The notes under the pieces were generated by a model. It searched no databases and was not told where the DNA came from. It saw only the letters and a program-made list of their open reading frames with translations. This document shows, piece by piece, positions 43,369 through 52,301 of a DNA stretch of 64,000 nt. The position numbers and the translations under genes were made by a program. Each line of letters starts with the position of its first letter. The first letter of the stretch is position 1. Origin of the DNA: Edaphobacter sp. 12200R-103 (GTDB lineage: Bacteria; Acidobacteriota; Terriglobia; Terriglobales; Acidobacteriaceae); contig NZ_CP048114.1 in NCBI RefSeq assembly GCF_010093025.1, forward strand, positions 2,852,001 to 2,916,000, read 5' to 3'.

Positions 43369-43590
43369 GTGCGAGACAAAAGAGCAAAATTCGTTGAATT
43401 GGCCAACAAGCGAGTGACAAAAACGATCAGGGACCTCAAACTTGTTGGAAATCTGTCGAACAGGGCAGCCTACGACTATACCGATGATGACGCAAAAAAG
43501 ATCGTCCGCGCCCTTCAGAAAGAAGTCGATTCAATCCGCTCGCGCTTCGCGGATAATGGCGACTCAACCAGCCTGGACTTCAGCCTGTAA
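43369..43590 (+). CDS. Small helical protein preceding the GHKL ATPase gene
   Basis: About 73 residues from a GTG at 43369; longer in-frame starts are possible but add an unlikely hydrophobic stretch. The core KFVELANKRVTKTIRDLKLVG then AYDYTDDDAKKIVRALQKEV is two or three helices, ending in a charged tail. It may be an RHH-like or accessory subunit; I do not recognise it firmly. It ends 18 bases before the GHKL ATPase gene and very likely belongs to the same operon. The start codon lacks a good ribosome site, so the N-terminus is uncertain. Confidence 0.55.
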   Translation: MRDKRAKFVELANKRVTKTIRDLKLVGNLSNRAAYDYTDDDAKKIVRALQKEVDSIRSRFADNGDSTSLDFSL

Positions 43591-43608
43591 TAAAGAAAGA
43601 GGCCGTTA

Positions 43609-45432
43609 GTGGAGTGGTTATTTCGGCGTACTGCACCGGATGAAGTAGAACGGGACGTTACACAACGCAGTCAGTTCGATACGGACGAAACCCGTATCGA
43701 AGCGACTCTGATCCGCGAATCTCATCAGAATTCGCTCGATGCAAGAGAGTCAGGCTCCGGAGCAGCGGTTAAAACGCGCATCACCTTTATCACTCCACCT
43801 GCCAATGAAAAATATTTCAATCAGCTCTTCGATGGTCTTGCAGAACACCTCGAAGTGAGCGGAATTGATCTCACCGACATTGACTTCGGAAAGCCGACGT
43901 TCCTACTCATCGAGGACTTCGGCACCACCGGGCTTGTCGGCGCATGGGACACAAAAGATAAACGGGCCTTCAGCGATTTCTGGCGAAGAGAGGGCCGTTC
44001 ACATAAGAGCGGTGCGGCCAATGGCAGATGGGGCTTGGGAAAGCTCGTCTTCTCGTCATCGTCGAAAATCAGGACCTTCTTCGGCCTCACCATCAGATAC
44101 GACGATCCGGCTAAGCCGCTGCTGATGGGTGAGGCGGTTCTTATGACGCACGACATCGAAGGCGAGACGTGTGCGCCCTATGGCTTCTACGCCAACAAGG
44201 GTGTCAAGGGCATACAGATACCTGAAACCGATGAGCCGGCGATTGCTGAGTTCGTCAGCGCGACGGGCCTAACCAGAACCGATCAACCCGGTTTTTCAGT
44301 CGTCATCCCTTTCCCTATCGATCAGCTCAAACCGAAAAGCCTGATCGAGGGCGTCATCACGAATTACTTCTATCCGATATTGACCGGAGAGCTTGAGGTC
44401 GAAGTGCAGGGCGAGTGTATCAACGCGGCCACCTTCGACGCGGTTGCAGCAAAATACGCGACGGGAAAAATTCTGAACCCCCAGCTCATAGACTTCATTC
44501 GCAATATCCATGCGGCTCGCGAGAAGAAACCCGATTTCGAGCTGCCGGCGAACTGGGCTCAGAATATCGAGAGTGCGATTGGACCGGAAAAGCTGCACGA
44601 GCTGAGAACAGCGTTTGGCACGCTCGGCTCCTTCGTCTATGTCCGGGCACCGATAGTTCTGAAGAAAAAAGACAACGTGTCGCACACAACTTTCTTTGAT
44701 CTCTTCCTGTGCAAGGCCCCGGAAGGCGTGACCGGAGATTCGTTGTACATCCGAAGCACCATCACCGTCCCGCAGGAGGGGCGCAACTTTCCCGCGACTG
44801 ACACCTTTGGAGCGCTGCTTGCAAAGGATGACCAGATAGCTTCCTTCCTCGGCGATGCGGAAAATCCTGCCCATACTCAGTGGAGCCTGACCGCCGAAAA
44901 ACTGAAAGAGAACTGGAAGGCAGGTCCTGCGCGGCTCACCGAAATCCGCAGCAGTCTCCGAAATTTGTATAAAGCGCTGGCACAGCTTGAAGAGCGGACG
45001 GAGCCGGATGCGCTGATCGACTTCTTCTCCATCGAAGACACTCAGCCCGGAAAGAAGGCCGTACCCAAGGTTGCCGTCAAACCTCCCATGCCGGACCTGC
45101 CGCCGGCAGAGAAGGTCTATCGGATCGCCCGTCGCAGCGGCGGGTTCGCGGTGCGCCCAGGCAAAGGGCTGGTGAAGGACCTGCTTCCCCTGCGCCTAAA
45201 AGTGCAGGTCGCCTACGACGTGTTCAAAGGCAATCCGCTGAAGAAATTTGATCCGCTCGACTTTCACATTGAGCACTCGCCGATCAAGATCGCCATCAAC
45301 GGTGCGAACTGTACCTATCCCTTTCCAAATCGCATGGACATTGAAGTCACCGACACGAACTTTTCGGTCGAAGTGGAAGGCTTCGACCAAAACCGTGATC
45401 TGTTCATCGATGCAAGAAAGGACAGCAAGTGA
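43609..45432 (+). CDS. GHKL ATPase (MORC/Hsp90-like) of a putative defence unit
   Basis: 607 residues from a GTG with AAAGAGG upstream. The N-terminal ~200 residues hold a GHKL nucleotide-binding fold: LIRESHQNSLDAR (Glu37 as base, Asn41 for Mg), LLIEDFGTTGL (Asp103, Gly105) and NGRWGLGKLVF (Gly144, Lys145). A lysine-bearing second domain follows (~210-480), and the last ~100 residues are beta-rich. This resembles GHKL ATPases associated with restriction-modification systems that were proposed as relatives of eukaryotic MORC proteins. ATP-driven clamp closure is expected. The stop overlaps the next gene (ATGA-type), so the products are probably made in fixed ratio. Confidence 0.75.
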   Translation: MEWLFRRTAPDEVERDVTQRSQFDTDETRIEATLIRESHQNSLDARESGSGAAVKTRITFITPPANEKYFNQLFDGLAEHLEVSGIDLTDIDFGKPTFLLIEDFGTTGLVGAWDTKDKRAFSDFWRREGRSHKSGAANGRWGLGKLVFSSSSKIRTFFGLTIRYDDPAKPLLMGEAVLMTHDIEGETCAPYGFYANKGVKGIQIPETDEPAIAEFVSATGLTRTDQPGFSVVIPFPIDQLKPKSLIEGVITNYFYPILTGELEVEVQGECINAATFDAVAAKYATGKILNPQLIDFIRNIHAAREKKPDFELPANWAQNIESAIGPEKLHELRTAFGTLGSFVYVRAPIVLKKKDNVSHTTFFDLFLCKAPEGVTGDSLYIRSTITVPQEGRNFPATDTFGALLAKDDQIASFLGDAENPAHTQWSLTAEKLKENWKAGPARLTEIRSSLRNLYKALAQLEERTEPDALIDFFSIEDTQPGKKAVPKVAVKPPMPDLPPAEKVYRIARRSGGFAVRPGKGLVKDLLPLRLKVQVAYDVFKGNPLKKFDPLDFHIEHSPIKIAINGANCTYPFPNRMDIEVTDTNFSVEVEGFDQNRDLFIDARKDSK

Positions 45433-46196
45433 AGAAACGCATCAATTTTACCGGCCGCAGAAAACTCGCCGCCGAACACATTGAAATTCGCGTGCAAAAG
45501 CCGGAGGGTCAGAAATACCCCACGTTCACAGCTTCCATCGCGCCGGCGGCGATGGACGGTCTTGATAAAGACGCGAGAGTTTATATCGAGCCTTATGTGG
45601 TCAGCTCCTCCATGAGGTTCGATTTCGGCACCGTCTCGCAGCCGCAGGTCCCCGCCGAAACCCTGCTGTCAGAGCTTGATCGTGAAGAGTCGTTCCTCTT
45701 CCGGGTTAAGGTCGTGGACGAGTCCGGTCATGTGGGAAAAATACTGGCCGATGCCAGCGGGATAAGGCCGAAGGACGCTGATGACGACGGCATCAATCGA
45801 AAGTCTCTCTTTCCGGTACAGTGGCTGGACCTCGGCGAACGTATCTGGAGAGTTGATCTCAACCCGCACACCGGACCTGTACTTCAGGCCACAACCAAAG
45901 TGCCTGAGCTTCCGACGAAGCTGAAGAATGATCCCCTGCTGCAGGGCACTATCTATCCGCAGGCTTTTCGGGAAGTCTTATGGTTTCTCGTCCGGGAGGA
46001 GGAAATCGATGATGATCTGCCGTGGGTGCAGAACTGGCGTGATTTCATCAGCAAGCTCACAGGCATAAACCTCGACGAAGAGACCCCGGAAGATGACGAG
46101 GAACGCGAACAGTTCGTGGAAGATGCGGTGAAGGCCTTTTCGGGACAACATAATTTCGCGTCACGTGCAAAGCAATTTGAGGAGGTGGTTGCGTGA
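45429..46196 (+). CDS. Unknown protein, second gene of the GHKL unit
   Basis: 255 residues; start overlaps the GHKL stop and its own stop overlaps the next start. The N-terminal half is beta-rich (ITFTGRRKL-like strands, VYIEPYVVSSSMRFDFGTV), the middle has DLGERIWRVDLNPHTGPV, and the C-terminal ~90 residues are helical and very acidic (ETPEDDEEREQFVEDAV). No catalytic motif is evident. It probably forms a complex with the ATPase, given tight translational coupling. I cannot assign a family. Confidence 0.65.
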   Translation: MKKRINFTGRRKLAAEHIEIRVQKPEGQKYPTFTASIAPAAMDGLDKDARVYIEPYVVSSSMRFDFGTVSQPQVPAETLLSELDREESFLFRVKVVDESGHVGKILADASGIRPKDADDDGINRKSLFPVQWLDLGERIWRVDLNPHTGPVLQATTKVPELPTKLKNDPLLQGTIYPQAFREVLWFLVREEEIDDDLPWVQNWRDFISKLTGINLDEETPEDDEEREQFVEDAVKAFSGQHNFASRAKQFEEVVA

Positions 46197-46924
46197 GTGA
46201 TCTGCTGCGAACACTGAATGCAGACGGTGTTAAGGAATTCAGGCAATATCTCCAAGGTTTGCGCGGAGGGTCAGTCACGGCACCGCCATTTCATCTGCTG
46301 ACCGATCCGGCGTACTCAAACGACTTTGCAGCAGATGTGCCGATCCGGACGCAGCCCTTTACGGACAACTATGCGTTCGGAAGCTACCTCTCCACAACGC
46401 TGAGTGGATTGAACCGCAATCAGATTGCTTACGACTCCGCTCTCTGGTCGTGGCTCGCACTGTATTTTTTTGATCATGTATGTCCGCTTGAAAACGGCAA
46501 GCGTTCGGTCCTCGAAGACGCCGTCTACATCCTTGCTGAAACCTTCAATCATCGCCGCTATTATCGGCACCTCGTTCGAACACCGTGGGAAGCAGTCTCC
46601 CGAAACGGAGATTGCGCCAAGGTTCTGCTTCAGACCCGGGCAGGAGGAAAGAGAAGTGATATTTTCGAGCAGCTGGCGGCACGACAGACAATCTTCGGGA
46701 ATCGGACGATCATCGCGGGTGCCTACCAGCTCTATTACGATCCGACGGCCCAGCTGCCAAAGCGGGGCGCTGGGGGGAAGGGGGCCGGATCGCCACGACG
46801 CCTCGTCTCGTTCGTTCAGCAGATTGACCTGACCTACGATCTGCAGGCCTGCACTCCAAAGCAGTTTCTGGACCTCTTGCCAAAAGAGTTTGCCAAATTC
46901 ATTCCCGTAACTAGCGCAGCCTGA
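46193..46924 (+). CDS. DUF6339-like protein, third gene of the GHKL unit
   Basis: 243 residues, overlapping the previous stop. The region RHLVRTPWEAVSRNG, then EQLAARQTIFGNRTIIAGA, LYYDP, PKRGAGGKG and VSFVQQIDLTYDL is the pattern I associate with DUF6339. The fold and activity of that family are not known. The Arg/Lys-Gly stretch in the C-terminal third may be a nucleic-acid contact. It closes the operon; the CBASS pair starts 105 bases further on. Together the four genes look like a self-contained system. Confidence 0.55.
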   Translation: MSDLLRTLNADGVKEFRQYLQGLRGGSVTAPPFHLLTDPAYSNDFAADVPIRTQPFTDNYAFGSYLSTTLSGLNRNQIAYDSALWSWLALYFFDHVCPLENGKRSVLEDAVYILAETFNHRRYYRHLVRTPWEAVSRNGDCAKVLLQTRAGGKRSDIFEQLAARQTIFGNRTIIAGAYQLYYDPTAQLPKRGAGGKGAGSPRRLVSFVQQIDLTYDLQACTPKQFLDLLPKEFAKFIPVTSAA

Positions 46925-47029
46925 TTGCAGGCCGCACAAAGATTACGAACATTCGGAAGCTAATCGTATTTTGGATTCATTCACGGTTTGCCACCCGACG
47001 CGCAACAGATCGGTTCAGGGAGGCAGGAC

Positions 47030-47971
47030 ATGGCGGTCCAATCACTATCTAGGCATTTCGCGACATTCTTTTCGCGCCTGAACCCGAGCACCACCTTCAC
47101 GGATACTGCTGCAAGCCAGCACAATACCATTCGCGGCCTGATTGAAAACGTGAATGGTCCTGCCGTCGAACTCGCTCCGAAGACATTTCTTCAGGGTTCC
47201 TACCGGCAGCAAACGGCGATATACACGATCAACGACGTTGATATCGTCGTCCTTTGCAACCTCACCTATCCGGGGACCTCCGGCCCCGGGGGTGGCAAAA
47301 GCTACGGCAGAGACGAAATCTTTCGGATCATCGCGGCACCTCTTCTGGCGGATGGTCGGTATCGCGATAAGGTTCGCTATGGTCCACAGAGCATGTGCAT
47401 CAAGGTTGACCTGGGAATCAAGGTGGAGATTTTACCCGTTGTTTTCAAGAAAGGTACGACAGACTCGACCCACGAACCGTTCGTCCTGTATAGACCCCAT
47501 AAGGGGACATGGGAAGATGGCTACGCCCGTCATCATCAGGCGTGGCTATCGATGAAGAACAGTAGGGAACGGACGGGTTGCAATTTTATCCCGGCCATCA
47601 AGGTCCTGAAACACATTCGTTCACGCTTCAGTCTAAGGGCCGTTTCTTTTCACATCGAATGTCTTCTTTACTTTCTTCAGGATGCCAGCTTTGTCGGCGG
47701 ACCCGCTGATTATCTGGCGGCCGTGCTTCGCTCTATTGCTGTACATAAACCGGAGGAATGGTACCGCACCAACGTGATGACACCCTGCGGTGACCGTGAC
47801 ATCTTTTCCGCCAATGAGTGGACCACGGAAGAATGGTGGAAATTCCACGATCTGATCGATCGTTGTTCGAAGGTCGCCGACCATGCTGTGTCAGCGTCCA
47901 GTGAGCGCGAAGCCGTTGAATGCTGGCAGGCAGTACTCGGCGATGATTTCTTTCCGGCCCGGGTCCTATGA
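47030..47971 (+). CDS. CD-NTase (CBASS nucleotidyltransferase)
   Basis: 313 residues from ATG 47030, with GGAGG six bases upstream. The nucleotidyltransferase core is clear: LQGSYRQQT (Gly56, Ser57), INDVDIVVLC (Asp69 and Asp71) and a third acidic residue in GIKVEILPVV. The helical OAS1-like C-terminal half contains NFIPAIKVLKHIRSRF. CD-NTases sense phage infection and make cyclic di- or trinucleotides that switch on an effector, here the adjacent patatin enzyme. The product nucleotide cannot be told by eye. The stop overlaps the effector start (ATGA). Confidence 0.87.
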   Translation: MAVQSLSRHFATFFSRLNPSTTFTDTAASQHNTIRGLIENVNGPAVELAPKTFLQGSYRQQTAIYTINDVDIVVLCNLTYPGTSGPGGGKSYGRDEIFRIIAAPLLADGRYRDKVRYGPQSMCIKVDLGIKVEILPVVFKKGTTDSTHEPFVLYRPHKGTWEDGYARHHQAWLSMKNSRERTGCNFIPAIKVLKHIRSRFSLRAVSFHIECLLYFLQDASFVGGPADYLAAVLRSIAVHKPEEWYRTNVMTPCGDRDIFSANEWTTEEWWKFHDLIDRCSKVADHAVSASSEREAVECWQAVLGDDFFPARVL

Positions 47972-48906
47972 AACGAATCCTTACGATCGACGGCGGAGGT
48001 ATCAAAGGTGTCGTGCCGGCGGCATTCCTCGCCTGTATCGAGGAATCGATCCCGCACAGGATAGCGGAATATTTCGACCTCATCGTGGGAACTTCGACCG
48101 GCGGGATCATTGCCCTGGGTCTGGGTCTCGGCCTCTCCGCTGCAGATATCCTGGCATTCTATGAAGGTCATGGTCCCAGAATATTCTGCGGCAATCCACG
48201 CTTCAAATCCGCTCGCTGGTGGTTTCGGGCGAAGTATGACCCGCAGCCTCTCCGCTCCGCACTTGTCCAGATATTTCAGGATAAGACGCTCGGCCAGAGT
48301 ACGAAGCGCCTGGTTGTGCCATCCTTCAATCCTGATACCGGTGAGGTTCATGTCTGGAAGACTTCGCACGATGAAAGGCTCCTGAGAGATTTCCGGACTT
48401 CTGCTGTTGATGTCGCGCTCTCGACAGCCGCAGCTCCGACATATTTTCCGACGCATCAGCTGGACAACGGAACCCCGTTGATTGACGGGGGTATGTGGGC
48501 GAACAATCCGATAGCTGTTGCCATGGTCGAAGCAATTGGCATCCTGAAATGGCCCGCTGATGAGGTTCGCGTTCTGAGTCTGGGGTGTACGACCACTCCT
48601 CTGAATATCGACTGGGGAAGGCTGCATCCACTCGGAAAGTTCGGATGGGCAGACAAGATCGCGGATGTCTTCTTGACGGCCCAGTCATCCGGCGCTCTCG
48701 GGATGGCCATGCATCTGGTGCCGGATCGCCGGAATATCATACGCATTTCGCCTGTGGTTGGAGATCGCTATTCGCTCGACGGCCGCGATGACGTCTCTTC
48801 ACTGAAAGGTATCGGTTCATCGGAAGCTCGGAAAGCTCTATCGGATATCCGTGGTTTGTTCTTCGACGGACCTCTCGCGGAAGACTTTAGGCCCTCTCAC
48901 TCATAG
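47968..48906 (+). CDS. capV: Patatin-like phospholipase effector (CapV)
   Basis: 312 residues. Patatin features: the oxyanion loop IDGGGIKGV at the N-terminus, nucleophile elbow GTSTGG (Ser43), and the catalytic Asp in LIDGGMWANNP (Asp173). In CBASS the cyclic nucleotide activates this phospholipase, which degrades the inner membrane and kills the infected cell before phage release. Only the CD-NTase and this effector are present, with no Cap2/Cap3 pair or HORMA/TRIP13, which makes it a minimal type I CBASS. It ends against the remnant of a serine recombinase on the other strand. Confidence 0.9.
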   Translation: MKRILTIDGGGIKGVVPAAFLACIEESIPHRIAEYFDLIVGTSTGGIIALGLGLGLSAADILAFYEGHGPRIFCGNPRFKSARWWFRAKYDPQPLRSALVQIFQDKTLGQSTKRLVVPSFNPDTGEVHVWKTSHDERLLRDFRTSAVDVALSTAAAPTYFPTHQLDNGTPLIDGGMWANNPIAVAMVEAIGILKWPADEVRVLSLGCTTTPLNIDWGRLHPLGKFGWADKIADVFLTAQSSGALGMAMHLVPDRRNIIRISPVVGDRYSLDGRDDVSSLKGIGSSEARKALSDIRGLFFDGPLAEDFRPSHS

Positions 48907-49320
48907 GTTCGCGGTCTCTCTCTCGGTTCCACGGCCAGCGACCTGTACAGCGTTGACAGGCCCAAATTACAGAAAGTGGCCACGTCTTCGACGCATTCCC
49001 CGGCCTCTATCAGCTTACGGGCCTTTGCGACGTGCGCAGGAGATAGTTTCTTTCCTACGGCCGAGCTGTAATCCACGTCGTCGGGCTTCCTTCATCCCGG
49101 CCTGAGTGCGTTCGACAATCAGGCTCCGCGCAAGCTCCGCCAGTACGCCGATCATCTGCCATAGCTTGCGGCCGGTGGGCGTCGTTGTATCGCTAGCACT
49201 CAGTAAGTGCATGGAATTACACTTCCCTGCGTTTGAGCTCATCACGCAGGCGCGGCCCAATCGGTCGAGCTGCCACACAATCAATGTGTCACCTGGCCGC
49301 AGAGTCTTAAGGCAGCAGGT
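48901..49320 (-). pseudogene. Decayed serine recombinase (Tn3-type resolvase)
   Basis: Reverse-strand remnant. LKTLRPGDTLIVWQLDRLGRA is the resolvase core helix region, and TPTGRKLWQMIGVLAELARS and LIVERTQAGMKEARRRG are the dimer helix. The stretch between them is out of register (about 25 unrelated residues where the family has RDLI...). After LGRR a single extra A shifts the frame, beyond which KLSPAHVAKARKLIEAGE and LSTLYRSLAVEP complete the C-terminal HTH. The N-terminal catalytic Ser region is missing. It marks an old transposon boundary next to the CBASS module. Confidence 0.8.
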
Positions 49321-49971
49321 GAGGGGCGGCCTTTTTGTCGTGGCGTCTCAAAGACCTTCGTCCTTGAAGACGGTCCTCCACTCGACGCGCTTCAACGCCG
49401 CAAGCTGCAACGCAGACTTCTTATCCTCGGTCATGACGTGGGCTTAGCCGTATTCATGCCGCATATTGGGACACCAAAACGGGACTGCGCAAGCCCTGTT
49501 TTTAAAGGTGCCGACCAGCGAAGCACAACCACGATCTGTCAGGGTCTGCGGATTTTCGTACCCCTTCAGCTCTCGCCGCCTCGCTGCGCGACTTCCTGAT
49601 CTGGACTATATCTTCCCATTCCCATAAAGGAAATTAGGCGCTACCTATTTCGTCGCTACACCTTCTCCGGGGAGCGTTTGAGCCGGACGCTCGGTTGTCC
49701 ACCATTCAGGAACGTCTGTGTCACAGGTTGTCTTCTGCAAAACAGCGCGCAAGCTGAGACTAAGGAGACCACATCAATGCATCAGAAGAAACGAGCCAAC
49801 GCTGGAGTATCCAAAACCGGGATTGACGCAGTAAGATAGCTGACTGCCTATGTGGCCGCTCTCTTCTCTGAACTAAAGACGGCTTTACACGCGCGCCTAT
49901 GAATTGCACCGGGCTAAGCGTACTTTCAGTGGAGCTAACTGGAACTCCGATGCCATCAAGGAGCTGGCCAG
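49321..49971. other. Spacer before the tyrosine recombinase array
   Basis: About 650 bases with no supported gene. A 28-codon reading frame on the minus strand (49347-49433) lacks a ribosome site. The last 130 bases probably hold the promoter of the recombinase array; an AAGGAG ribosome site stands at the end. I found no clear terminal inverted repeats. Confidence 0.4.
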
Positions 49972-51216
49972 ATGATCGAGAGTCTCTCTAGCAGGTTAAG
50001 CACTCAACGACGGCATCGCTCAGCACCGCTCCTGAAAGAGCGAGAGCAATATCTTACCCATTTGCTCCAAATCGGCTGGAGTGCGCATCGTGTCCTAGAA
50101 GTTGCAACATACCTCGTTCACATCGTCCGCATGATGGAACTTGTCAGTTTGCGGTGCGTCGAAACTGCCGAAATCGAACAAGCTGGAGTGCGCTGGGCCA
50201 ATGATGAGGGAGCTGAACGAGTAGGCAAACGCCCTGAGACCTCTCCTGTACATTTTGCTAAATTTGCCCGCCAGTGGCTCCGCTTTCTTGGTGTTTTGAA
50301 CTTACCTGGTCGGCCAACCGGATGTTTCGATGTTCAGGTTGCCGAATTCAAGGACGCCTTAGAAGAGCGACGGCTCGCGTCCACCACCATAAATACCTAC
50401 GTCACCCGAACAGAGAACTTCTTGCGATGGCTATCTGCGCGTTGCAGTGACCTATCCCTCGTTTCGGTCTATGACGTGGACGATTTTCTAGCCTCCAAGC
50501 ATGACGCTCGGGCCCACCTTCTGACGATTTCTGGTCACTGTATCGCACTTCGTGCATTCGTCCACTTTGCGGAAGAGCAAGGCTGGTCTCCACCTGGTAT
50601 CTGGCGCGGTATCGTCGGTCCACGTATCCCCATGTACACGGAACCTCCCGCAGGACCGAGTTGGGTCGACGTGCGGCGCCTGATCCGCTCGACGCAGGGC
50701 AAGACCTCCGGGGATTTGCGTACTCGCGCCCTGCTTCTCCTCTGTGCGATCTACGGTCTACGGGTCAGCGAAGTAGCGCGCCTTCGTTTGGAGGATTTCA
50801 ATTGGCGAAGCGAGACGTTTTCCGTCCTGCGCTCCAAACGCGGTGGAGTCCAACAGTTCCCTATTCAGTATGAAGTGGGTGAAGCCATCCTCGACTATCT
50901 ACGCTATGGACGTCCACGCTGCGCCTGCCGGCACCTTTTTTTAACTGCGCAGCTTCCATATCGGCCACTCTCTAAGGGAGCAATATGCAGTGTCATCCAA
51001 AGACAGTTCAATAGACTGGGAATTCAATCAAAGCATCGTGGTCCCCATTCTCTACGCCACGCATGCGCTACCCGTCTGTTAACAAAGGGCAGCTCATTGA
51101 AGGAGATCGCGGACTTTCTTGGACATCGAAGCACTCAATGCGTTGCCATTTATGCGAGATACGACCGACGATCTTTACGAAATGTGGCGGCCTTCAGTTT
51201 GGCGGAGATACTGTGA
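49972..51216 (+). CDS. Tyrosine recombinase A of array
   Basis: 414 residues; AAGGAG lies eight bases before the ATG. An N-terminal SAM-like core-binding domain (~115-205) is followed by the catalytic domain with YGLRVSEVARL (Arg I), GPHSLRHACATRL (His/Arg box) and FLGHRSTQCVAIYARYD (His and nucleophile Tyr). An extra ~100-residue N-terminal helical region precedes these. The neighbours are similar recombinases in overlapping frames, as in recombinase-array elements of the RIT kind. The stop codon overlaps the next GTG by two bases. Confidence 0.85.
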   Translation: MIESLSSRLSTQRRHRSAPLLKEREQYLTHLLQIGWSAHRVLEVATYLVHIVRMMELVSLRCVETAEIEQAGVRWANDEGAERVGKRPETSPVHFAKFARQWLRFLGVLNLPGRPTGCFDVQVAEFKDALEERRLASTTINTYVTRTENFLRWLSARCSDLSLVSVYDVDDFLASKHDARAHLLTISGHCIALRAFVHFAEEQGWSPPGIWRGIVGPRIPMYTEPPAGPSWVDVRRLIRSTQGKTSGDLRTRALLLLCAIYGLRVSEVARLRLEDFNWRSETFSVLRSKRGGVQQFPIQYEVGEAILDYLRYGRPRCACRHLFLTAQLPYRPLSKGAICSVIQRQFNRLGIQSKHRGPHSLRHACATRLLTKGSSLKEIADFLGHRSTQCVAIYARYDRRSLRNVAAFSLAEIL

Positions 51217-52301
51217 AGCTCAATGTAGCAGCAGATATTTATGTCAGAAAAAAACGAGACGAGGGCCTTGTCTATAGCTGGCCCGCAGGCTATCTTGCGG
51301 CTCTGTGCAGGCAGGTAGGAGATGTCTCACTCGATCAGATCACCAGTCGCGAGATCGCGACATTTCTCGAAGGACCCAAGACTTCTCCGAGCACTTGGCT
51401 CGAAAAATATCACATGCTTAGGGGCTTCTTTGATTTCTGGTTAGCACGCGGCGAGATCGACATTCTGCCGATGCCGGTGAAGCGAACTGTCAGTGATCGT
51501 CCCTTTCTTCCTTATATCTTCACTCATGCGGAAATCCGCCTTTTGTTGAATGGAGCGCGTAATACTCGGAAGGTGAAACGTAGCAAGATAGACCACACAA
51601 CTCTGCGCACTATTCTGATCTTTTTGTACGGAACAGGTCTGCGAGTCGGGGAAGCTCTTCGATTGCAGGAAGAGGATGTGGATCTCGAAAAAGGCGCAGT
51701 CAGTGTCCATGGAAATCGCTTCAATCGTTCAAGAATCATTCCGATCGGCCTAGACCTAAGGAAGGTGCTAGAGGCGTACGCGGCTTCGAGACGGAAAGAG
51801 ATGAATGATCCTTACTTTTTCCAGGACAAGGCTGGAGAACGTCTGAGCTATAGCAAGCTTGAAAAGATGTTCCGGAGACTACGCCACAAATCTGAGATTC
51901 GGCGACATGACGATGGTGACTGCTATCAGCCTCGCATGTATGATCTGCGGCACACATTTGCGACGCACCGAATTGCCGCATGGATTAAACACGGCGCGAA
52001 CCTGAACCGTATGTTGCCTGCGCTGGCGATCTATATGGGCTTGACTGATTTCAGGTCGACCGAAAAGTACCTCGCCTTTGCGCCGGAGCGCTTTCGCGCT
52101 CAACTCGTCAAGCTGAGTCCCCTGCGCGGAAAGAAACGGTGGCGTGACGATCTTGCACTCATGAAATTTCTGTCTGCATTGTCGGACGACAGCGGCAAAA
52201 GTCGTCGCCTGAATGGAAGCGCTCCCATTCGAATCGACCCAAAGAGTGTGGCTCCAACGCTACCAGGACATCTCCAATTAAGGCAGAGAAATGATCTTTG
52301 A
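51213..52301 (+). CDS. Tyrosine recombinase B of array
   Basis: 362 residues from GTG 51213, overlapping the stop of A; longer in-frame starts inside A are not used because of this coupling. Catalytic residues are FLYGTGLRVGEALRL (Arg I), MYDLRHTFATHR (Arg II) and STEKYLAFAPERF (Tyr). A distinct C-terminal tail of about 40 residues extends past KKRWRDDLALM. The N-terminal half is a core-binding domain with SWPAGYLAALCRQ. It shares about the same plan with the fourth recombinase, showing that A-B has been duplicated. The last bases overlap the next gene. Confidence 0.83.
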   Translation: MKLNVAADIYVRKKRDEGLVYSWPAGYLAALCRQVGDVSLDQITSREIATFLEGPKTSPSTWLEKYHMLRGFFDFWLARGEIDILPMPVKRTVSDRPFLPYIFTHAEIRLLLNGARNTRKVKRSKIDHTTLRTILIFLYGTGLRVGEALRLQEEDVDLEKGAVSVHGNRFNRSRIIPIGLDLRKVLEAYAASRRKEMNDPYFFQDKAGERLSYSKLEKMFRRLRHKSEIRRHDDGDCYQPRMYDLRHTFATHRIAAWIKHGANLNRMLPALAIYMGLTDFRSTEKYLAFAPERFRAQLVKLSPLRGKKRWRDDLALMKFLSALSDDSGKSRRLNGSAPIRIDPKSVAPTLPGHLQLRQRNDL

